Translations under genes and position numbers: made by a program
In this document: in pieces, positions 11,166-21,605 of the stretch
Position numbering within the stretch: position 1 is the stretch's first letter
Layout of the letters: every line of letters begins with the position of its first letter
From: Chionis minor
Taxonomy: Eukaryota > Chordata > Aves > Charadriiformes > Chionididae
Direction of reading: 5' to 3'
NCBI GenBank assembly: GCA_013398295.1
Contig: VZSF01004788.1
Span: 66,067-130,066 of the forward strand
Length of the DNA: 64,000 nt
The notes under the pieces: generated by a model
Seen by the model: only the letters and a program-made list of their open reading frames with translations
Told to the model about the DNA's origin: nothing
Databases searched by the model: none

Positions 11166-12960
11166 AGTGCCACTGCAAGGGGGAGTGATGGATCACGACT
11201 GAACTCCAAAACAAAATTAAAGAATGTATTTTACAATACAGCTACACCTTGCAACTGCTGAAGGCAGAAGTAAACCCAGCTCTTCTAACTGAATTATTTG
11301 GATTTTCATGTTTCAAGAAGGCTAGTAAATGTAGACTGGCAATATGTTTTATTGTCTGTACTTTATTGGAAAAAGGACTCAGAACTTCAATTTTCTTTCA
11401 ACCCGCAAAGGCTGATCACAAAATGTGCAATGGGTTGGAGTTCATAGCACCGAGGTTCGGACTTTGACTTCGAGTGTGAGGTTCAGACAAGGAGGTTTAT
11501 CCATCGCTGGCGTTTGATTCCTGTCTTTGCTGTAGGATTCTTGACTTCACTTTGCACAACCTTATGCTATTTCCCTTGGCTTGCTCGGTCAGTAAAGTAA
11601 GTTCATAGGCTGCACTGAGATCAGGAGAAGAAGGGCGAAGCAGAACTAAAGCTTCTGCAGCTCACATAGTGGCTTTCCACGTCCTGTGTCTTCTGAACAG
11701 TTAAAGGTCTTGGTTTGCTCCCGAAAGAGCACTTGGCATTTGCCGAGCCTCATGTCAAATGACAGCCTGGTCAGCAGTTTCCTGGGCTTGATGCCCTCTG
11801 CTCTCTGCTTTGCGGGACGGTGCTGCCTGTGCAGGCACACGACGTGCTCAGAGCAAGGTGGTGGGTGTTTAGAGCTGCTCTGCGTAAATGGAAACGAGCC
11901 CCGAAGCGCGGGACAGTAGCCACCCTCACCTCCAGTAGATTTCCCTTTTAATTAAAAGGCAGAGCAGCGGGGCTGCCCTTGTTACGTGCCGCACTGTGAT
12001 TTCTCCAGCATATTTTCTGCTGCAGTTCAGCAAATGGCAAGTGCCCGTTTGTGAGGGAGATGAGGAGGACCAGGCTCTCACGGCGCTCGGCTGCTACGAG
12101 GGGCTTGTTCTGTGGCTCCAGCAACGCAAGAGAGAAACTGAGTGTCAGGGAAGCCTCTGGGGGTCAACAGGAGCGTTATGGAAAAGCTGGAGCGCCTCAT
12201 CACTTGGGTGTGATTGAAGGTGGTGATGTGTTTGGGAAGATTTCAGTGAGCCGTGCGGATCATGACAGACTTGCGTGAAATGTAGTGTGGCTCCGCGGCT
12301 GGCCGGCCTCCTGCAGAGCTGTAGGACGGGAACGGAGGCGCCCAGAAGGGGAGGTGGCAGGTGCCGACCATCCGCGGGGGACGCTGCCGTCCCCCTGCCC
12401 TGCCTGCGGAGCGCCCCAGCCCACGCCAGCTCCCCCAGCTCTGTGCGGGGAGCAAGGACGGGTCCACGACGCAAGTGCTCCTGACGAGAGCACCACGGGT
12501 TCACCCTCAAATACTTTTGAGTGTCTCTGTTTATAAAATTTTGCCCCAGGCAGATATTTCTTGCACTTTGAATTTTAAATAATTAAAAAACTTTAATGTG
12601 TTTCACATTAGAAACAGCTTAATTATTTTTAGGGATTGTGATGTAAGTGTTTTCATAATATTGTCCCATGTTTAGTCGCCTTCGTAAGAGCTTGAAAGGC
12701 TTCCAGTACCCTTTTGCTTTTTCTCGCTATAATAAAAGGTTTTCACTTCACTGTTAATGTGGATTAATAAATATGCATTAAATAAAACGTGTAGGGAAGT
12801 GACAGCTCTGACAGCTGAAATGGTACTCGTTTGTGATGTCTCTTTCAGAGGGACTGATGAGCGAGCAGCCGCTCCTTGTAGCGCCGCGTTGGCTGATCAA
12901 GGCTCTCCCAGCTGGAGAGGGGAGGGCTGGCAGGGCTGGGCAGCCGCGGGGCCGAGGCGG
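11166..12960. other. Non-coding stretch, no gene recognised
   Basis: Mixed DNA that becomes GC-rich from about 12290 to 12480, where several short frames are open on both strands. AT-rich again at 12540-12800. No CR1, RNA gene or domain-bearing frame recognised. Confidence 0.5.
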
Positions 12961-13121
12961 CCGGTGCCGTGTCCCCAGAACCACCCCGGTGCCGTGTCCC
13001 CGGAGCCACCCCGGTGCCGTGTCCCCAGAACCACCCCGGTGCCGTGTCCCTGGAGCCACCCCGGAGCCACCGCGGTGCCGTGTCCCCGGAGCCACCCCGG
13101 TGCCGTGTCCCTGGAGCCACC
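12961..13121. repeat. 25-bp GC-rich minisatellite, six full units
   Basis: The unit CCGGTGCCGTGTCCCCRGAR plus CCACC is 25 bp. Full units start at 12961, 12986, 13011, 13036, 13072 and 13097, with a partial unit of about 11 bp at 13061-13071. Degenerate unit pieces continue to about 13165. Alternate units carry CCAGAACC versus CGGAGCC or TGGAGCC, suggesting two variants that spread during expansion. Because 25 is not a multiple of 3 and the unit has no stop codon in any phase, several frames stay open across it on both strands. This explains the overlapping 135-189-codon frames here, which are artefacts. The minus strand has a GGGG run in every unit. Confidence 0.92.
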
Positions 13122-14610
13122 CCGGAGCCTCCCTGGAGCCTCCCCGGTGGCGGTTCCCCGGTGCCTGCCCCGGCGCAGAGTGCAAGGTGGGTGCCGGTAC
13201 CCGCGGGATGCGCGAGGAGCAGGGGACACCGGGATACGTGCGTCCCCGTGAACAGCTGCAATGAGGAGTCGTGTGGGTCTGTCAGCAGCGCCTCTGCCAG
13301 AGCACCCCTGCCAAGGCGGCCGGTGGTCTCCCAGGCTGCAGCACGAAGAGCGTGGCCAGCAGGCGGAGGGCGGTCTCTGCAACCCTCGAACCCTGGTTCT
13401 TCAGACGTGCTCACAAAACAACGCTTTGGATTGCCAAATGTTCTGGCTACGAGGTAGAGGCCACTGTACGTCCATTTCTAACAGTTAGTGCGTATAAAAA
13501 CAACGGCAATTGGAAGTTTCACACGGCTTTGACTCTCTCTGGCTCCCCCAGCACTGCCAGAGACCCGGTGCCCGTTTGCCAGCGTGTGCGTTAGTGGCTC
13601 TAGACAAAGCACAGCGGTAGCCGGGTATTTAACAGCACAGTAATTGCATGGCAGCATCCTTTGGTGGAAGTCTTGGTAGAACTGGAGACGAAAGAACAGC
13701 TTTTACTGTGTTCAATAAGACCTATTTTTATCATCTTTTCCAAGGAAGCTAGTGTCTGTTTTGCAAAAGTTATACTTTTAATTTTTTTTGTGTGTTTTGT
13801 TTTCTTCAGCGTAGCAGAGTGACTCTGTTGGGTATGGGAGCTGGGGCGGGTACCAAAGCCTCTGTTCTCCTCCTTCCCCGGCCTGTCCCCTCGGGTCTGT
13901 TAACACCCGCGTACGCTATTGCTGTTTCTGGGAGTCGGTGCTGGCCCAAAACGTCGGTTCGCTGTGTGTCTGTGCAGGTCACTAGTGCATTCGGGCACTG
14001 GGGTCAGTCTTACTAGTGGTTTCAGTAGCCTGTTAACATCCCTGGGATTTCGATGGTCACTGGGGCTGAAACCTCCTTTTTTCCCTTCTCTTCTTCCCCT
14101 GAAATCATGTTAGTTATGAGGACATCGCTTTATGCAACAGAAATGAATCCATTATCTGGGAGAGAACCAGTTTCTACAAAACAAAACTCTTAGGGTCAGA
14201 AGCACTTTCTTCTTCCAAACAGAAATGTCGATACGATGCAATTTTCAGTTCTCTTGAACTGGTGCAGCTTTGAATGAGTTCGTAGCAGGAAGTGCAATAA
14301 CAGCCCCCGCTCGCTGTTTTTGCAACCCACACTGTTTTTCATCCAAGGGACACACGTCTTTGGCCAGATCGGGGCTATCGCTTCATCCACACGAAGCATC
14401 GTCTACGTGGAACGAATGCGTTTGCCCCACTAACAGTGGAGTCTTCACTAACAGTGAAGTCTGGTTGTTCTCTGATATGTGACGCTGCTTTGCAGAGTTC
14501 GGAGGTGGGTACTTCTGATTTGACAGAGACAACAGTAAGAAAATTGGCTCCTAGAAATATCTGCTTGCCCTTAATCTTGGTGGTAATGTCTCATGGAGGT
14601 ATGACAGGCC
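13122..14610. other. GC-rich to mixed non-coding stretch
   Basis: GC-rich to about 13470, including degenerate minisatellite flank, then mixed DNA. Open frames around 13270-13590 have no recognisable product. An 18-bp duplication lies at 14428-14463. No RNA gene seen. Confidence 0.5.
14428..14463. repeat. 18-bp tandem duplication
   Basis: Two adjacent copies of CACTAACAGTGRAGTCTK start at 14428 and 14446 and differ at only a few positions. Too short to assign a family; probably a replication slippage product. Confidence 0.6.
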
Positions 14611-14716
14611 AGGGCAACCTGATTTAACTTTGAAGCCTGCTCTGCTTTGAGCAGGAGGTTGCACTGGAGACCTCCAGAAGTGCCTTACAACCTGAATTTT
14701 TCTGTGATTCTGTGAT
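14611..14716 (+). mobile_element. CR1 LINE 3' end, short old copy
   Basis: Only the last roughly 105 bp of a CR1 remain: the 3' untranslated block, with GAGCAGGAGGTTGCACTGGA and ACCTCCAGAAGTGCC matching the normal GGGTTGGACT and GACCTCCAGAGGTCCC region, ending in TTCTGTGATTCTGTGATG. It is diverged and 5'-truncated and contains no coding sequence. It faces the CR1 at 14825-15583 tail to tail. Confidence 0.85.
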
Positions 14717-14824
14717 GCCCTTGCAGTATAGCAGGTCATCACATTTCTTCTGTGTTCATATTTTGTACTGCTTAATGCTACCTTTCACAGCTCCACAGTG
14801 AAACACTTTGCCTTCCTCTGGAAA

Positions 14825-15583
14825 CACAGAATCACGGAATCGTTTAGGTTGGAAAAGACCTTTAAGATCATCGAGTCCAACCATTAACTGAGCACTGCCA
14901 AGTCCACCACCAAACCATGTCCCCAAGCACCATGTCTACCTGTCTTTCAAACACCCCCAGCGATGGTGACTCAACCGCTTCCCGGGGCAGCCTGTTCCAA
15001 TGCTTGACAACCCTTTTGGTTCCTCACAGGACTTGTGCTCCAGACCCCTCCCCAGCTCCGGTGCCCGTCTCTGGACACGCTCCAGCCCCTCCATGTCTTT
15101 GCTGGAGTGAGGGACCCAAAACTGAGCACAGTGTTCGAGGTGGGGTCTCCCCAGTGCCCAGCACAGGGGGACCATCCCTGCCCCAGTCCTGCTGGCCACA
15201 CCATTGCTGATACCGGCCAGGATGCTGTTGGCCACCTTGGCCACCTGGGCACAGGCTGGCTCATGTTCCGCCGGCTGCCCACCAACACCCCCAGGTCCTT
15301 TTCCAGGGGGCACGTTTCCAGCCACTCTGCCCCCAGCCTGTGGCGTCCATGGGGTTGGTGTGACCCCAGTGCAGGACCCGGCCCTCGCCTGTGTTGAACC
15401 TCACACCGTTGGCCTCGGCCCGTCCATCCAGCCTGGCCAGACCCCTCTGTAGGACCATCCTGCCCTCCAGCAGGTTGACGCTCCCACCCAGCTCGGTGTC
15501 ACCTGCAAAGTGACCGAGGGCGCACTCCACCCCCTCCCACAGGGCGCTGATAAAGACATTAAACAGAACTAGCCTCAGTACAT
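14825..15583 (-). mobile_element. CR1 LINE, 5'-truncated copy with internal deletion
   Basis: The plus strand begins with the complement of the CR1 3' end (CACAGAATCACGGAATC, then AGGTTGGAAAAGACC in plus-strand reading) and runs back into ORF2. The element reaches the reverse transcriptase palm near 15575, so about 760 bp survive of an element normally several kilobases long. Compared with other copies in this window, about 200 bp are missing near 15015-15020, where the reverse-transcriptase C-terminal region is joined directly to the final KHWNRLP-type segment. Immobile. Confidence 0.95.
14936..15583 (-). pseudogene. CR1 ORF2 reverse transcriptase fragment, decayed
   Basis: Read on the minus strand, this is the palm-to-C-terminus part of the LINE reverse transcriptase. 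The catalytic YADD/FADD box is visible at 15498-15509 but reads FAGD: a single GAT-to-GGT change has removed one catalytic aspartate. Downstream, [13 protein letters not shown] residues occur in a second frame. In a third frame come [22 protein letters not shown] (to about 15116) and LERVQRRA, the usual CR1 C-terminal landmarks. At least two frame changes and one internal deletion separate these blocks, so no functional protein can be made. Confidence 0.85.
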
Positions 15584-18430
15584 TAAGGTCTCTGTTACAC
15601 TCTCAGTGATTCCCGAAAGAATTGGAAAGGGATTTTACAAATTACATTCAACGGTATTTTGAGCAGAGGTACAAGACACGGCTGGGCTTAGGGCATTGGG
15701 AACAGATGAATACAGGAGAGCATTCCAAAGAAAAATGGAAGTTGCATCCTAGGACTTAAGAGGTGATTGCTCTGAAACTGTGCTTCCTTACTCATTTCAG
15801 TGTGATCCTGATTTAAATTACCTCTCTGCTCTTTCCTTTCTGCAAGAATTTTGCCTGTAAGTGGTGCCTAAAGCCATGTTCTGCAGAAGCAGAGTTTTGC
15901 TATTTGAGGTTCAATTGATTTCCCCTTCAGTTTAAAGGGAAAGCTCCAGGACACCAAACATCAATACTGTGACATTGCAGATGCTGGGCAGCTGATGTTA
16001 AATGCATGGCACGTTTGGATCTTTTCCTGTGGCTTTCCTTTTGCTCAGATGCCTTTTGCAATTTCTGGATTCTTTTTCCCATCACAGCCTCATTCCCCTT
16101 TTAGTTCTTTTTATTGTATAAAGCGCTCTCTCTTTTTTTTTTTTCCAAAGGATTTTCTGCACTCGGTATCATAATTATGTGTCTGTTTTAAGTCTCTCTT
16201 GCTTCCTAAAACAATTACCTCATCATTTCAGATCTACTTGTATATTAATAGTTAATCAGCTTTTCACCCTCTGGTCTTCGTGCCCTTCTTCACACGGATC
16301 CTGACCCCTTTATCAGCGCGCCTCCCCCATTTTGCTCACAATTTAATTTTTGTATCATTCTGTCCTCTTTCATCTCTCTGTGCTGTGCATATTTCAGTCC
16401 AGATTCTCTTCCAGCCAATTAACTTTGTTCTGTTTCCTCTGCCATGTGAAGGAGCTTCACTGATGAAAAGCTCACACGTAGAATCCCCTTTCCCGGCGCT
16501 CCGTGTGTTGGCCGCTATGGATCACCCAGGGAGGGCCGCGGCACGACTTCGCCGCCAGCAGCGCCACAGCCGATAGCCCTCGCTGAGGTGCCGGGACGTG
16601 CTGGTTCCACACGAGCTCTTTGGGGAAGCACGTTGTCCATCGCCAGCGCCGTTAGGGGCGAGACGTGAGCGGCACGCACCGCAGCCAGCCCCGCCAGGGA
16701 AATCCTCAAAGCCGCACCAATACTAAGGAACTGGACCGTGCAGCTAGCAATATTTTGATAAGAATTTTCCCTGAAAAAGCTTTTTCTTTGCTTGTGGAAG
16801 ACTTACTGCGGGAGGGGTTGGGGTCCATGAAGGAAAAAGGGCGTCACTTCAAGTTTACATGCAAGTTGGCAGGATTTTAACAGAGGAGCCTCGTTAGTCG
16901 TGTGCAGCGCTGCCGAAGAGCCAAAGCGCGTCACAGCGAGCAGACAAGAGCCGCGTCTCCGCTGCAACCGGCGGTGCCGGGACTGGAGTTCCCCGGTGGG
17001 GATCTCCTTTCTCTCTTGGGTCACCTGGGACTTCCTAGAGCCCTTTGCCTCCCCACCAGTTTCGGGAAGTTCAGAATAGGGGTCTGAACTTTGCAACGTG
17101 AATCTCTCTCTAAGGCAGTTAAGCATCTTTCGTTTTGGGTTCTGCAGTTTCTTCTCCTAGTAGTTCAGAGAATGACTTCAGAAATAGCATAAGAAACTGC
17201 GGATCTCAATATTTTAAAATAGTTATTCAGGAGGATTTCCGTGGGAGAATCATGCATAATTCCTGTAAGTTCATGGACAAATGCAGGTGAAGTCATAACT
17301 GTGTTTTTATCCCCAGCCAGAGTCCCAGTCGCACAAAAAGCCCTGCAAGCTCACCCTGATGCTCTGATAGTGTTTTTAACTTGAATTCCCCGAATCTGAA
17401 GTTATTGCAACTTGGTTAATTGCTATTGTGGGCATTTGTGAGGATTCAGGTCCATGCTGACAGTCGTCCAACACCACCTGTATTTTTTCATGTCAGCCTG
17501 GAGAGGACAGACCAGTTCTCCTGTAATTTACTACAAAGAGATGATAAAACAGGTCTTGAAGAAAGATCCCCAGGGGTCTTTTAATGCCCTGTACAGCTAA
17601 ATCCTCTTCTTGAATCTTAAGTGAATTTGTCCGTTAATGACAATATTTTTAGTTAAATCTGAGATTACTGACTTCACTGTTTGCATTGCTCTAACTCACA
17701 GTTTAAAAACCCAATTGTGCAGCCAAGCACAACAGCCCTGTTCCTGATTGGGATTTTTAAGAAGGTTCATTAAAAATCAAAATAAGTCACAGGGCCCAAT
17801 TTTTCTCTTGGGTCTCATCAAAACCAGCAACGGCTGACACTAACGTCCGCAAGGCAGACATCATACGTGACTCTTACATGGAACATTAATCAGTGTTATT
17901 CTGGTGGACGTTGAGGAGTGCAACTCCCGATTTATGGCAGCAGAAATGCACACAGAATTGATCTGGTGGCATTTGGTAACTTTCTCATTCCGTACGTGGG
18001 GTTTTTGCCATGAATGTAACCCGTTTTCACCTGGGAAATAATTTTTATGCATCTTGTGGTTAAGGCTGTGTGGTTTAGTGTGAGTGTAAACAGAATAATT
18101 ACCACAGCGAGGCATTTCCCTCCGTTAGTGTAATAGACTTCTAAATGGACTCAAAGGAAATTAGGGAGTTACATACTGAAAAGAAATGACCATGTAGCAT
18201 CCTGCAGTCAGTACAGAGATCTACCTGTTTTTAATTAATGCTAAACCCATGAAAGAGGGTTTTCTTTTCACGTGGAGTTAACAAAACCAAAACTCCACAA
18301 AACTCCCCCCACCCATTTTGATCCCGTGTATTAAGATGATTCTCTGCCATCTGGATTATCGGATTTCATGTATGCGTATTAGCAGTCAAAATGTTGAATT
18401 AATTTTTTTAAAAGTGCCGAAAGAGCACGG
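15584..18430. other. Non-coding stretch, no gene recognised
   Basis: AT-rich to about 16480 with a T12 run at 16133-16144. A GC-richer patch lies at 16490-16700, then mixed DNA. Frames of up to about 107 codons on the minus strand near 16803-17126 have no recognisable product. No CR1 or RNA gene seen. Confidence 0.55.
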
Positions 18431-19060
18431 TGAAACGCATGCCTTCCTCTCGCCAGATCTGAAACGTAACGACACAAGGAACTGCGCGGCTGCGTCTCTC
18501 CCGCCTGCAGAGCCCAGAGAAGTCCCTGCGCATTGCTCCGCCGGGCGGGGGGAGGAAGTACCTGGCCAGTAGTGACGGGGCAAACTAAGCTCAAGGACAA
18601 ACTTCCCCTCAGTTCCCAAGGAGCAGGATGTAGCTTTTAGCTTTCCGAAAACGCCAGTGGATTTGTAGGGTCTGAAGAGTCGCCGAGTCCCTGGTTCTCG
18701 TGTGCCGCCTATTGTGAGGGGGATGGAGGGGGATTTCGCCCCTTGCGAGCGGTTTGCTCCTGCCTCTGCACAATTAGGAGCGTCGCTGGGTTTCCTGCTT
18801 GCGTTTGGTATCCCGTCTTCCCGACGTCTTCTCAGCAAACGGAGCCTAAGTTTAAAAAACCGGTTCCGTGATGCCTCTGTGTAGCTGAAAAGGGGACGGG
18901 CCATCTGACCTGGGTGCTATCCTGGCCGGATTCCCAGCCGTGGCTCCGGAGGGACTGCGGGGACAGCACGGCACGCGCAAGGCGCCAAACGTGTACATCC
19001 CCGTGAGCGCCGGGAGACCGCGGCTGCACCCGAAATGCCGTCTTCCGTTCCCACTAGAAC
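18431..19060. other. CpG-rich segment
   Basis: CpG-containing words are frequent around 18470-18560, 18680-18870 and 18920-19040, in contrast to the surrounding AT-rich DNA. A 172-codon minus-strand frame (18904-18386) spans it but shows no domain. It may be a weak orphan CpG island. No repeat family explains it. Confidence 0.4.
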
Positions 19061-20890
19061 TTCTAAGTCAAACTGCTGTAGCAATCTTTCAGATAAGAAA
19101 TTTTGGAGTCCAGTTTTATCAGTAGCAGAATTCCAGATCTTTTAAGCATGAGTCTGTGAAATACAATTTTAAGATTTTGCTTTTCAAAGATTTCATCTTT
19201 ATTTACTTCCTGTTCCCAACTCAGTTCTTGATCACACACAAAAACTTTGTACGTTGCCTTCTGGCAGTTCTTGAAAGACTTTTTTTCATAGCAATTAGGC
19301 ATGCACCATTTTCATTTAAAGTTTTTTCTAAGAATAACTAGAAAGCAATTCAATCAAAGCAGCTTGTGTGTGTGTGTGTAAATGACTGGCGTACACTGCG
19401 ATGCTTGAAGTTCTGAGAAAATAAATTTGGTTTCATGTATCAGAGTAGGCGACACAGCAGGATTTTAATGTGATCATAATTTAATGTAGTATCCAGCAAT
19501 AGGACCATAATTAAAGAATATTAGTTCAATATTTGGACTGGTGAACAACTGGAAACATGGGAAGAAATATTCTAGGATATATAGGAGCATGGATGAAAGG
19601 AGCCCTCAGTAAAATACTCCTCGCTTACTGGTGGAGCAGCAAACCAGTTCCGATGCAGTGTTTAGGTGTTTTCCACCCGCGTGAGAGAATAGCAGGCTCC
19701 TTTGAATATGAAGCGACATTAAAATGTTAGCAAATTTAAAAAAAATAAAAGAAAAAGGGAAAAAGGTGACGTGATTGGGATGAAGTCAATATGGGCTTTC
19801 AGAGCAATGTATTTTAGTGTACAGCTGGACAGGCTGCTTTGTGCTGGGAATGTTTTCCGGCGCGCCCGGGACCCTGCAGACGGCTGAACTCCGGTGAGGT
19901 GCTGTTGCCGGTGCGTGTCCTGCAGGCAGGTCTCCTCCGCAGCGCCCAGCGCGGGCTGAGCTGGAAACTCGTCTGAAATCCGGACTTGACCAGGTCAGGT
20001 GTGTGCTCAGGAATAGTGAAATGATTTTTGTAAAGGCAGACTGGCCTTCCTGAACCCTCGGGAATGATGCCCTTCAGTTCCTGGCAGCATCCCGGCGTTC
20101 AGTTTTTACAAGGCGCAGGAAAATGGTACTTTGAAGCCGGTATCTGAGTGAGTCATTGTCCTAGTAATTTGTTTGACTTGCGTCTTTTTGAAGGCAAAAG
20201 GAAGAAGGGTGGTTTCTTTTTGGTTTGCACTAAACACAATCTGTAATATTGCTGTATTATTAAAGGCAGTAGGAGAAGGGTATGATATCAAACGAGACGG
20301 GTGTGATGGGCTACCTTGGAGGCAGAGGCGAGCGCGCGTCAGTCAGCCGCGGCACAGGAAGGGGATAAGAGGAAAAACTGCGAGCTGCACACAAAGAACT
20401 CTGCCCCCTCCTGCGCGTACACAACAATTAGATCAAAGACGGCGATAGGCACGAGCTTGATGAAATTTCAAGTTGGCAGTACGGCCTATTTGGGTAATGA
20501 GGTGTCACTAGAGCGAAGATCACAAAATGTAACTACAAAAGAACGAAGCCTGCCAGGCGTTGTTAAAGCTCCGCTTTTGACTGCAGTCGGAGGATTCTCC
20601 TGAATCCTTTATGCAATGAAAATTTTGAACAATGCAATTAACCTTAACTATGTCATTAACGTAACACTGGGTTTGAAACGTGCTGTGCAACCTCGGCTGC
20701 CCCCACTTGTCAGTCTGGTGTTTGTAACTGGTCAGCGGGTGCCGCAACAGGCAAAAAGATGCACTTTAGTCAGCTGGGTACCCCCCCTTGTCCCCCCCGT
20801 GGCACAGGGGCGTCCCGCTGGGGAAGCACTCCCATGGCAACACACACAGGAACAGCCCTCAACACACACAGGGGCTCCTTGTCACCCCTT
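19061..20890. other. Non-coding stretch, no gene recognised
   Basis: AT-rich at first, with GC-richer patches around 19860-19970, 20310-20420 and 20760-20880. Short frames only, none recognisable. Contains the TG repeat at 19365-19379 and an A-rich purine tract at about 19738-19765. Confidence 0.5.
19365..19379. repeat. Short TG microsatellite
   Basis: About seven and a half TG dinucleotides in an AT-rich context. Short enough to be length-stable. Confidence 0.85.
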
Positions 20891-21554
20891 ATGCTAAAAT
20901 TTAACATCATTAAAATGTAGAAGTTTTGGATAGTTCACAATTCAAACTTTATGTATAATTTAAGCATCGATAGTACTACCTTGTTATACATAATCAAGAC
21001 TCTAACTACCCATAGAGTTTAATCAAATGGGCCACACGTTAATTCTCCTGAAGTTAATGAGTGCTTTTCTACCGAGTCAATTTGAATCAGCATTGGATGC
21101 AAATACTGCTTTAGTTTTACGATAACTTACCTAAACAATCGCAATGCTCTTATACCGGCTTCCATTGACTAAATGCCTCAGCCATCTGGGTCAGCGAGAA
21201 TCTTACCTACTTTATTTCATTCTGGCTATTTGCCCAAAGTCACGACACGTGGGATGCCTCAAAGCGTCTCCTTGATTGCGCTTTTCCGCAGTTCTTAACT
21301 GTTACTTCGAATTAAATCCACTTATTTGCGTTTCTACTTCTGCGTGTTTACCCTGGTGGTAACTACGGAACGAGCCCCGGGAAGATGCTAACGCACTCGC
21401 GTGGTGCACGGCACTGCTTGAGAAATCTCAGTGTCCTCGAGAGAAGGGGGATTTTCCCCAAACTTCTTAGTTGGAAAACTGAAGCTTAAAGATACGGGTT
21501 TTACCTGAAATCACCAATTTACAACTATGCTCAGCCAGGGGGAGAACCTGATGG

Positions 21555-21605
21555 TCCTGGCCCCCACGTCTGCAATACACCTCCTAGGCAATCATATTCC
21601 AATCT
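21555..21605 (-). mobile_element. Possible ancient CR1 fragment
   Basis: The plus strand reads CACCTCCTAGGCAATCATAT followed by TCCAATC, close to the complement of the ACTGGAACAGATTGCCTAGG block found in old CR1/L3-type elements. Similarity fades on both sides. It could be a small relic of an early amniote CR1 insertion or a chance match. Confidence 0.3.

Noticed and set aside
12778..13457. Several open frames of 135-189 codons on both strands
   Set aside because: They result from the 25-bp minisatellite, whose unit lacks stops in any phase and whose length rotates the frame.
18235..18244. TTAATGCTAA, resembling the start of a known microRNA (miR-155)
   Set aside because: Only ten bases match, the rest of the mature sequence does not, and the flanks cannot form the required hairpin.
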